A DNA stretch of 7,469 nt from Pseudomonadota bacterium (GTDB lineage Bacteria; Myxococcota_A; UBA796; SXON01): NCBI GenBank assembly GCA_005776735.1, contig SXOM01000486.1, forward strand, positions 1 to 7,469, given 5' to 3'. The position numbers and the translations under genes are program-made. Below the pieces are notes generated by a model, which ran no database searches, was not told the origin of the DNA, and saw nothing but the letters and a program-made list of their open reading frames with translations. This document shows positions 1-5,211 of the stretch, one piece after another (position 1 is the first letter of the stretch; each line of letters starts with the position of its first letter).

Positions 1-309
1 CTTCACCTTGAAGGCCGCCTTGCCGTCGAGGTCCTCGAAGCTCGAGTTGCCCTTGAGTCGCACCCCGACGTCCGGGACGACCACCCCGTCGACCTCCACG
101 TCGCCGCGGACGTATTCCCGGGGGGCGTCGCGCAGCGCGTCGAGCGCGGCCTCCCCGACGGTGAGCCGCACCTGGTGCAGCACCGCGGGGTCGTACACCG
201 CCGCAGCGTCGCCCGCGATGGCGGGCCCGCACCCCACCGGGAGCGCGTCGGCACCGGCACCCCCGGTGTCGAACGCATGTCCGCAGGCGAAGAGGACGGC
301 GAACAACAC
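1..309 (-). CDS. CotH-family lipoprotein, N-terminal part (runs off window)
   Basis: The frame is open from the GTG at 309-307 to the left edge, so about 103 codons are visible and the C-terminal part is missing. From about residue 33 the translation matches the start of the CotH domain: YDPAVLHQVRLTV, then EYVRGDVEVDG, then the hallmark DVGVRLKGNSSF and KAAFKVK. CotH proteins are atypical, kinase-like enzymes; in spore formers CotH phosphorylates coat proteins, and in other bacteria the family is often an exported lipoprotein of unknown substrate. The start gives MLFAVLFAC followed by GHAFDTGG, a lipobox-like Cys at residue 9 with no charged n-region. I chose this GTG because the hydrophobic stretch and lipobox follow it and a -10-like TACAAT lies 12 nt upstream. 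A competing ATG at 317 is in another frame that encodes no recognisable protein. The ATP-binding and catalytic residues lie outside the window, so activity cannot be judged. Confidence 0.8.
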   Translation of the reverse strand, partial: MLFAVLFACGHAFDTGGAGADALPVGCGPAIAGDAAAVYDPAVLHQVRLTVGEAALDALRDAPREYVRGDVEVDGVVVPDVGVRLKGNSSFEDLDGKAAFKVK

Positions 310-321
310 ACCACCATTGTA
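307..321 (-). promoter_or_regulatory. Candidate -10 element and leaderless GTG start of the CotH-family gene
   Basis: On the minus strand TACAAT (321-316, 5 of 6 matches to TATAAT) is followed by six bases and then GTG (309-307). No Shine-Dalgarno-like sequence can fit between them. A -10 hexamer normally places the transcription start 6-8 nt downstream, which here is the start codon itself. No TTGACA-like -35 is visible at 17-18 bp spacing. Three other genes in the window show the same arrangement. Confidence 0.45.
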
Positions 322-500
322 TCCGCACGGTGACGGTTTCGAGACGCCCCTCCCCCTTCCGCCGCGCCGGTTCACCGCCCCGGGCCGACATGACGTTGGC
401 GGGCGCCCCACGACCGGCCGGGGCGCGAGCCGGGGCGGGCGGGCGCCCGGCTGCGATGCGAGCGGGAGGCGCGAAGCACGACGCGGAAATCCTCGGGTAC

Positions 501-710
501 TCATGACCCACAAGCACCGCCGGATTTCCACGAGGCGGGCATAAGCCCTCCCGGATTTCCGTTTGCACCCTCCGGAGCACGCCAGCGGCGCGGCTGCGAC
601 GGACAAACCTGCGCTTTTCAGGCTCCCGGGCCGCGCGGGCGACCAAGAACGGAAATCCGAGGGGGCTTACACCGCGGCCATGGAAATCCGAAGGGGCTTA
701 CGGTGCATGA
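501..710. repeat. Imperfect inverted-repeat element with internal 31-bp-period motif
   Basis: The reverse complement of 501-560 and the forward strand of 651-710 align without gaps at about 43 of 60 positions; a 90-bp spacer (561-650) separates the arms. Each arm carries two copies of a 19-bp motif of the form GGAAATCCGRRRGGGCTTA, offset by exactly 31 bp. The copies are at 542-560 and, degenerate, at 512-529 (minus orientation), and at 651-669 and 682-700 (plus). The three good copies share 16 of 19 bases. A fifth GGAAATCC lies at 485-492, just outside the left arm. The layout could be a miniature inverted-repeat element, paired binding sites for a regulator, or a structured RNA. Confidence 0.7.
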
Positions 711-911
711 GCCCCGCCGGTTCACCGCCGTCGCCATCCCCACCAATCCCGCTCGAAGCTCGACATCGCCACGCTCACCGTCCGTGGGTCGGTGCGCCCA
801 CCCCTCGCGCCCGCCCCCTCCGCCCCGCCGGTCCACCGCCCTCGCCTTCTCCACCAATCCCGCTCGAAGTTCGACATCGCCACGCTCACCGACCTCGGGC
901 CGGTGCAGCCA
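711..911. repeat. Two 90-bp direct repeats at 111-bp period
   Basis: The segments 711-800 and 822-911 align without gaps with about 10 mismatches in 90 (roughly 89% identity); 21 bp of C-rich sequence separates them. The most conserved core, from CCACCAATCCC through CGACATCGCCACGCTCACCG, has a single change in about 43 bases. The first unit starts directly where the right arm of the preceding inverted repeat ends (710), so the two may be parts of one larger element. The minus-strand frame repeats the peptide GERGDVELRAGLV twice, but I do not recognise it and do not call a gene. Confidence 0.8.
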
Positions 912-991
912 GACCCTCGCGGTTCGGCGTCCCCGCCGACGTTGTGCCCAACGCCTCCCGGGTTGGCCGGTTCGGTGACGCGGCGGGTGAC

Positions 992-1077
992 GGGTCGGGT
1001 GGAATTGGCTGAGCGGAGCGCAGGTTCGCCGCTTGCGGCGAATCTGCGGGGGAGCGAACGCCAATTTCACCCGGCCC
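992..1077. repeat. Large hairpin-forming palindrome, intergenic
   Basis: Outer arms 992-1009 and 1060-1077 pair over 18 bp, with two G-T wobbles in plus-strand RNA and the rest Watson-Crick. Inner arms 1019-1032 and 1035-1048 pair over 14 bp with one wobble; opening the terminal C-G pair gives a CTTG tetraloop inside GCCGCTTGCGGC. An asymmetric unpaired bubble lies between the two stems. There is no T-tract on either side, so it is not a standard intrinsic terminator. It lies 122 bp beyond the MBOAT stop on the transcribed strand and could stabilise the operon mRNA 3' end, be a REP-like repeat, or form a cruciform. Confidence 0.65.
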
Positions 1078-1143
1078 GGCAGGACCCGGCGGTGACTTCG
1101 TATTGCAAAACGCCTCGCCGCGCTTGGCCCCCCCGCCCGAAGC

Positions 1144-1162
1144 CGACCCGCGCCCCGGGTCG
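1144..1162 (-). terminator. Weak candidate 3'-end hairpin after the MBOAT gene
   Basis: CGACCCG (1144-1150) and CGGGTCG (1156-1162) form a perfect 7-bp GC stem with a 5-base loop, starting 36 bp beyond the MBOAT stop codon in the direction of transcription. No U-tract follows, so it is at best a pause or a mark of factor-dependent termination. In sequence this GC-rich such hairpins are common by chance. Confidence 0.2.
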
Positions 1163-1198
1163 CCGCGTCTTGCCCGGCCCGCCGCGCGCACCAAGACG

Positions 1199-2599
1199 TC
1201 AGAACTGGAAATAGTAGAAGTCTCTCGCTTCAGTGGCGTACAAGGCGCATAGTCCGCCGACGAGGACCACCGCGAGCGCCAGGAGCGCCGGGCTCGCCGT
1301 GCGCGCCTCGACCAACAGCCGCGTCCGCCACCGTCGCGGGCTCAGGTGCAGGAGGATGACACCGACGAGGAGCCCGATGGCAACGGGGTCTCCGAGGCCT
1401 CCGGCCGGGCGGTCGAACGCCACGAGCGCACCCACCGCTTCCCGCAGGCGCCCAAGCTCGATGGGCCGCAGCGCCATCACGCTGAGCGCCGTGAGCTGGA
1501 ACGCGACGAGGCCCTCGACCACCCGCAGCGCGCCCCGACCGGGCTCGGGCCGGACCAGCCGCCACGTCGCGGCGAGCACCCCGTTGTACAGGCCCATGAG
1601 CACGTAGGAGGCGCCGACCCCGTGCCACACCCCCGACACGAAGAACACGAGGAACAGGTTGCGCCACTGCCGCAGCGGCCCCCCGCGCGAGCCCCCGAGC
1701 GGGAAGTACAGGTAGTCGCGCAGCCACGTGCCGAGCGTCATGTGCCAGCGGCGCCAGTGTTCGGCGGGGCTCGGCGCGAACGCCGGGCGGTCGAAGTTCT
1801 GCGGCAGGACGAAGCCCAGACACAATGCCGACCCGACCGCGATGTCGGTGTAGCCCGAGAAGTCGCAGTACAGCGCGAAGTAGGACGCCCAGTCGGCGAG
1901 CCACGCCTCGGCGGCGTTGTAGCGGCTGGGCACCGCGTAGAACGGGTCGACGAGCGACCGGCCGATGGTGTCGCCGAGGACCATCTTCTTGAACAGGCCG
2001 ACCAGCACCAGGGCCACCCCCTCGCCGATCGCGCCGGGATCGGGCCGGGGCAGGCGGGCCAGCTGCGGCAACATCTCCGAGGCGCGCACGATGGGCCCGG
2101 CGACGAGCTGCGGAAAAAAGCTGACGAACCATACGAATCCGAGCCAGGAACGCGCCGGCTCGATGCGCCGCCGGTACACGTCGATCGAGTAGCTGAGCGT
2201 CTGGAAGCTGTAGAAGCTGATGCCGATCGGAAGGTCCAGCCCCAGGCGCGGCAACGTGCGCTCGACGCCCACGAGCGACAGGGCGGCTTCGAGCGTCTGC
2301 AGGACGAAGTCCCCGTACTTGAACACCCCGAGCATCCCGAGGTTGCCGACGATCGACACCGCCAACCACCGCTTGCGGGCGACCGGCTCCTCCGTCGCCC
2401 CGATGCGCGCGCCGACGCCGTAGTCCAGGACCGTGGCCGCCCCCAGGAGCAGCAGGTACCGCGGGTCGAAGCTGCCGTAGAAGCCGAGGCTCAGCGCGGT
2501 GAGCCACGCGACACCGAACCAACGGTGATGGCGCAGGGCGCGAAATCCGAGCCACGCCACGACCAGGAGCACGCCGTACTGCAGCTCGGTGAAGCGCAT
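1199..2599 (-). CDS. MBOAT family O-acyltransferase (AlgI/DltB type)
   Basis: A 466-residue polytopic inner-membrane protein, the usual length for AlgI-like enzymes. It would move an acyl group, usually acetyl, across the membrane to an extracytoplasmic acceptor. Visible family marks are the LPIGISFYSFQTLSYSIDVYRR segment (about 123-145) followed by FFPQLVAGPI (161-170), the CDFSGYTDIAVG segment (245-256), EHWRRWHMTLGTWLRDYLYFPLGGSR (280-305), the catalytic-histidine motif SGVWHG with H326, and the C-terminal FYYFQF. No key residue is missing and about ten or more membrane segments are apparent. The ATG directly follows the TAG of the SGNH-like gene with no gap, so the two are probably translationally coupled; only a weak Shine-Dalgarno is seen. 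It is the last gene of the five-gene operon. The family is certain; the acceptor (polysaccharide, lipid or protein) cannot be read from sequence. Confidence 0.95.
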   Translation of the reverse strand: MRFTELQYGVLLVVAWLGFRALRHHRWFGVAWLTALSLGFYGSFDPRYLLLLGAATVLDYGVGARIGATEEPVARKRWLAVSIVGNLGMLGVFKYGDFVLQTLEAALSLVGVERTLPRLGLDLPIGISFYSFQTLSYSIDVYRRRIEPARSWLGFVWFVSFFPQLVAGPIVRASEMLPQLARLPRPDPGAIGEGVALVLVGLFKKMVLGDTIGRSLVDPFYAVPSRYNAAEAWLADWASYFALYCDFSGYTDIAVGSALCLGFVLPQNFDRPAFAPSPAEHWRRWHMTLGTWLRDYLYFPLGGSRGGPLRQWRNLFLVFFVSGVWHGVGASYVLMGLYNGVLAATWRLVRPEPGRGALRVVEGLVAFQLTALSVMALRPIELGRLREAVGALVAFDRPAGGLGDPVAIGLLVGVILLHLSPRRWRTRLLVEARTASPALLALAVVLVGGLCALYATEARDFYYFQF

Positions 2600-3640
2600 C
2601 TAGCGGAGCCATCCGACGAGCCGCTCGCACACCGCGGCCGACATCCGTTCGGCACCACCGGCGTCGAGGTGGTCGGGGTCGACGTAGAGGTCGCGCGCCT
2701 GCCACTCGGGGACGTTGAGGTCGACGAACGTGGCGCCGTGGCGCGCCGCCGCGGGTGCCGTCCACGCCAGGAAGGTCTCGTACGCGGCCTCCGGCACCTC
2801 GGCCTGGTACGCGGCGCTCACCGGGAGGTTGAGCACCAGGACCCGCACCCCGTCGGCCTTTGCGCGGGCCAGGAGCGCCTCGAGGTGCGCGCCGGGGAGG
2901 CCCCCCTCGATGTGGTAGTCCACGAACCGCTCGCGGCGCACCTTGGGCAGCACCCGCTCCACCCGCGTCTGCCACCGCCCCGCATGTCGGGCATCGTACT
3001 GGGCGTTCCGCGCTTCGCAGCCGGGCGTCCCGAAGCAGTACTGGCCGCCCCCCGCGTAGCGCGCCATCCAGGTGATGTGGGCGTGTTCGGTGAGGGGACG
3101 ATGAAGGAAGAATGCAAGGTTTTCCACGCCGCGGGTGAACGGCCGCAGGCAGGCGCCCGCCCGCAGCGGCCCGTGCGCCGCCGCCGCGAGGCACTCCGGC
3201 ACGTCCTCGAGCTCCGCCGTGGCGCCCACGTTGTAGTCCAGCTCGAAGTGGTGCCCGTTGAGCGACTCCGGCGCGACCTCGACCACGAGGACGCGCGGCG
3301 CGCGTTCCCCCGAGAACAGGCCGCGGGCGACGAGATCGGCCGCGTAGGACGACGCCGCGAGGCGGTTGGCCGCGATCGTGACCGTGGGGCGGCCCAAGGC
3401 GTGGCCGAGGCAGGCGTCGATCGCGCTCGGCGCGAGGCCGTAGTGGCTGCGGCTCGAGCCGACGATCGCCACGTCGACGCGCGCGGCGCGCTCGATCTCC
3501 CCGATGGCGAGCAGATCGGTGGGCCACTCGACCTCCTGCACCCAGCGCAGGCCCAGCGCCCCGGACACCGCGTGGGCGCAGCCCAGCCAGACCACGAGCC
3601 AACCGAGGAGGCCGAGCCCACGACGGTCGGTGTTGTCCAT
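2600..3640 (-). CDS. Membrane-anchored SGNH-hydrolase-like protein, MBOAT partner
   Basis: A 346-residue protein with one N-terminal membrane segment (about residues 9-32) and the rest predicted outside the cytoplasm. The segment VDVAIVGSSRSHYGLAP (55-71) has the block-I GSS serine expected in SGNH/DltD/AlgJ-like proteins that accompany MBOAT enzymes. DPDHLDAGGA (321-330) carries the Asp-x-x-His pair (D321, H324) found near the C-terminus of such hydrolases. Between them lies a typical alpha/beta pattern (PRVLVVEVAPESLN, VRVLVLNLPV). I chose the ATG at 3640 because AGGAG (3653-3649) sits 8 nt upstream and the ATG overlaps the TGA of the preceding gene by one base; a longer in-frame extension to 3718 adds only an unlikely Gly/Arg-rich leader. 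Its probable role is to transfer acetyl from the MBOAT to the final acceptor, or to remove it. The family assignment rests on motifs and context, not on strong overall similarity. Confidence 0.8.
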   Translation of the reverse strand: MDNTDRRGLGLLGWLVVWLGCAHAVSGALGLRWVQEVEWPTDLLAIGEIERAARVDVAIVGSSRSHYGLAPSAIDACLGHALGRPTVTIAANRLAASSYAADLVARGLFSGERAPRVLVVEVAPESLNGHHFELDYNVGATAELEDVPECLAAAAHGPLRAGACLRPFTRGVENLAFFLHRPLTEHAHITWMARYAGGGQYCFGTPGCEARNAQYDARHAGRWQTRVERVLPKVRRERFVDYHIEGGLPGAHLEALLARAKADGVRVLVLNLPVSAAYQAEVPEAAYETFLAWTAPAAARHGATFVDLNVPEWQARDLYVDPDHLDAGGAERMSAAVCERLVGWLR

Positions 3641-3837
3641 CACAGCCGCTCCTGGACCGCCAACGTCGCGCCCGACACCGCCGGGGGAGCCGGTGGTGCG
3701 ACGCCCGTGCGCACCCACGCGTCGTAGGCCGCCTGGTTCTCCGCGTGGGTACGGCGGGCCTGCACCGCCGCGTAGCCGAAGAGCGCCGCCGCGAGGACGA
3801 GCGCGACGGCGGCCTGGTTGCGCGGGGAGGACATCAT
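3640..3837 (-). CDS. Small single-pass membrane protein (65 aa), function unknown
   Basis: The product starts MMSSPRNQ, has one membrane segment (about 9-27, AAVALVLAAALFGYAAVQA), then a polar 38-residue tail with a Pro/Ala patch (VAPPAPPAV) ending VQERL. Reality is supported by the junctions: ATG at 3837 overlaps the TGA of the HTTM gene in an ATGA (4 nt), and its own TGA overlaps the ATG of the SGNH-like gene by one base. The next ATG at 3834 is an equally possible start. The short charged N-terminus suggests it stays inside with the tail outside, a plausible scaffold or accessory for the membrane enzymes on either side. No family is recognised. Confidence 0.75.
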   Translation of the reverse strand: MMSSPRNQAAVALVLAAALFGYAAVQARRTHAENQAAYDAWVRTGVAPPAPPAVSGATLAVQERL

Positions 3838-4715
3838 TGCCGCTCGAGCCACGCCGCGAACCGCCCCAGGCGCGGCCGGGCCCGCCCCCACAGGCGCTCG
3901 CCTACGCCGGGATCGAGCAACACCGGGTACAGCGCCATCGCCATCACGCCGAGCGGACCGACCTCGAGGAGCACGTCGATCCCGATGTGCATCCCGACGC
4001 CCATCAGCAGGATGGGGAGGCTCAGCCGCCGCAGCCCCACCAGGAACACGAACGCGACCTCGAACACGATGGTGTAGGCGCTCCCGAAGACGCACAGGGC
4101 CCGCTGCCCCGACAACCACGCGGCCAGCGCGCCTTCGCCATGCCACCGGTCCAGCAGCGCGTAGGCCAGCGCCGAGCCGTCCCACCAGGCGTCCTCTTCG
4201 AGCGCCTTCATCACGCCGGTCGAGAGGTAGAGCGACCCGTAGACCCCCAAGAGCAGGTACCGTCCGTACGGCGAAGCGTAGGCCGACACGAGCCCCCGCT
4301 GCCCGATCGGCCCCACCGAGAGCGCGAGCGTCGCCCACACGATGAACCGCTCCGGAACGCGCACGTTGAGGCCGAGGGCCGCGACCATCCCCACGTAGGC
4401 CAGGAACCACACCCACAGGCCCGGCCGGGCCCACCGGCCGCCGTAGAGCAGCGCCCCGATGCCCACGAGGCCCAGGCCCCAGAGCGCCCACGCGCCCGCC
4501 GCCCCGACCGCCACCTGGTCGACCACGTGGGCCGGCCCCGCGTTGAACACCACCTCGGGGTGGGCGAGCGCGTCGCGGACGTGGAAGAAGCGGTCCTTGT
4601 GGAGCTCGAGCGCCGCCACGCCGAAAAACAGCCGCGCGAGGGTCCAGCCGCCGGCCCACCGTGGCGCGAAGAGCGCGTCGAGGACGGGCGCGCCCGCGTC
4701 GGGCTTCACCGACAT
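3834..4715 (-). CDS. HTTM-domain integral membrane protein
   Basis: A 293-residue protein with about six to seven hydrophobic segments (roughly 22-36, 68-92, 97-118, 121-135, 152-168, 208-227, 232-266). The pattern RLFFGVAALELHKDRFF near the N-terminus, YLSTGVMKALEEDAWWDGSA (163-182), FEVAFVFLVGL (218-228) and a histidine followed by an amphipathic helix (GMHIGIDVLLEVG, 241-253) fits the HTTM family, related to the membrane part of vitamin-K-dependent gamma-carboxylase. The segment around K170 resembles the lysine segment of that carboxylase but has one lysine rather than a pair, and no soluble carboxylase domain follows, so carboxylation is not implied. The ATG at 4715 follows GGGAG by 6 nt and overlaps the upstream gene by 10 bases. 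The biochemical role of bacterial HTTM proteins is largely unknown. The operon places this one with glycan or lipid acylation. Confidence 0.8.
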   Translation of the reverse strand: MSVKPDAGAPVLDALFAPRWAGGWTLARLFFGVAALELHKDRFFHVRDALAHPEVVFNAGPAHVVDQVAVGAAGAWALWGLGLVGIGALLYGGRWARPGLWVWFLAYVGMVAALGLNVRVPERFIVWATLALSVGPIGQRGLVSAYASPYGRYLLLGVYGSLYLSTGVMKALEEDAWWDGSALAYALLDRWHGEGALAAWLSGQRALCVFGSAYTIVFEVAFVFLVGLRRLSLPILLMGVGMHIGIDVLLEVGPLGVMAMALYPVLLDPGVGERLWGRARPRLGRFAAWLERQ

Positions 4716-5173
4716 GGCCAGCTCCCGAGCGGCGTGCGCACCTCGTCGTGGCGCGGCTGTTCGACCTGGCCCAGGGTCTTGGGCCAGCGGACCTCGGTGA
4801 AGCGAACCTCGGTGGCGCCGGCCTCGACCGTGCACAACGTGGCGGCGAGCCCCTGGAGCCGCGCGGCGTCCCGGTAGTAGTCGTCGCGGAGCCAGCCCGG
4901 CCCTTCGTCCCAGCGGGTCGGGTAGCGCGCGGCGAGGTCGACCGGCGCCCACGCCCCCGCTACCTGCACCTCGACGAGCACGTCGTGGTGCGTCGCGCGC
5001 AGGTCGGTGAACATCTTCCACCGGCCGAGCCACGTGAGTCCCGGGAGGCTCGGGGTACCCTCGGGCAGCTCCGCCACCCCGAGCGTACCGAGCGCAACGC
5101 GGTAGGCGAGCACGAAGTAGAAGGCCAGCGCCCCGAGGGAGAGGGCCTGGAGCTCGCGGAGGTGCGTACGCAC
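4706..5173 (-). CDS. Membrane-anchored protein with W-K-M-F segment, first gene of operon
   Basis: A 155-residue protein: short positive N-terminus, one membrane segment (about 9-33, LSLGALAFYFVLAYRVALG), then a compact extracytoplasmic domain. WLGRWKMFTDLR (48-59), an alternating strand HHDVLVEVQVAGAWAPVDLAARYP (62-85), DDYYRDAARLQGLAATLC (97-114) and TEVRFTEVRWPK (121-132) look like the WxMF-type domain that I recall beside, or fused to the C-terminus of, HTTM proteins. That link is from memory and needs a profile search. Its place directly before the HTTM gene, overlapping by 10 bases, supports a split version of that two-part arrangement. I chose GTG at 5173 because the membrane segment follows at the right distance and TACGAT lies 12 nt upstream. 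Upstream in-frame ATG 5281 would add an Arg-rich stretch that reads through the divergent gene's start. Confidence 0.65.
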   Translation of the reverse strand: MRTHLRELQALSLGALAFYFVLAYRVALGTLGVAELPEGTPSLPGLTWLGRWKMFTDLRATHHDVLVEVQVAGAWAPVDLAARYPTRWDEGPGWLRDDYYRDAARLQGLAATLCTVEAGATEVRFTEVRWPKTLGQVEQPRHDEVRTPLGSWPCR

Positions 5174-5185
5174 GCCGGCATCGTA
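5171..5185 (-). promoter_or_regulatory. Candidate -10 element and leaderless GTG start of the five-gene operon
   Basis: On the minus strand TACGAT (5185-5180, 4 of 6 matches to TATAAT) is followed by six bases and GTG (5173-5171). There is no Shine-Dalgarno, in contrast to internal operon genes with GGGAG or AGGAG. No consensus -35 is visible; its expected place (about 5203-5208) falls on the start region of the divergent sulfatase gene. Confidence 0.45.
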
Positions 5186-5196
5186 GCGCGGCGGGG

Positions 5197-5211
5197 TATG
5201 CTCGGGGGGTG
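5197..5211 (+). promoter_or_regulatory. Candidate -10 element and leaderless GTG start of the sulfatase-like gene
   Basis: TATGCT (5197-5202, 4 of 6 matches to TATAAT) is followed by six bases and GTG (5209-5211). The G-run CGGGGG directly abuts the start codon, too close to act as a ribosome-binding site. Only 11 bp (5186-5196) separate this hexamer from the -10-like hexamer of the divergent operon, so the two polymerase footprints overlap. Confidence 0.45.

Larger units (their letters stand above)
310..1198. other. Long intergenic region rich in repeats, no supported gene
   Basis: This 889-bp stretch separates the MBOAT stop codon from the CotH-family start; both genes lie on the minus strand. 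Open frames exist on both strands, but their translations are Arg/Pro/Ser-rich and low in complexity, match no family I know, and overlap the repeats. It contains the CotH-gene promoter at its left end, an inverted-repeat element (501-710), two 90-bp direct repeats (711-911), a large palindrome (992-1077) and a small GC hairpin (1144-1162). The 14-base string at 366-379 recurs exactly at 716-729, within the first direct repeat. I see no tRNA, no rRNA and no CRISPR array. Confidence 0.7.

Noticed and set aside
3..317. Minus-strand frame from ATG 317
   Set aside because: It is one base out of register with the CotH-family reading, and its translation is a Ser/Arg/Thr-rich string without family resemblance.
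485..700. CRISPR array suggested by 19-bp repeats at 31-bp spacing
   Set aside because: Only two copies per orientation, the orientation flips, spacers are 12 bp, and there are no cas genes.
563..1214. Several open frames on both strands of the intergenic region
   Set aside because: They run through the direct repeats and the palindrome, give Pro/Arg/Ser-rich sequence, and have no ribosome-binding site or recognisable domain.
1230..3602. Minus-strand open frame of about 790 codons overlapping the MBOAT and SGNH-like genes in another frame
   Set aside because: Low-complexity Arg/Ala/Gly-rich translation across two well-supported genes; a frame shadow.
1346..3727. Plus-strand open frame of about 790 codons opposite the MBOAT and SGNH-like genes
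   Set aside because: Its product is a charged Arg/Glu/His/Pro-rich sequence with no domain. It exists because GC-biased third positions on the minus strand remove stops in the antisense frame, and the minus-strand proteins carry clear family motifs.
3504..4877. Plus-strand open frame of about 457 codons opposite the HTTM gene
   Set aside because: Pro/Arg/His-rich, no domain, antisense to several supported genes with overlapping stop/start junctions.
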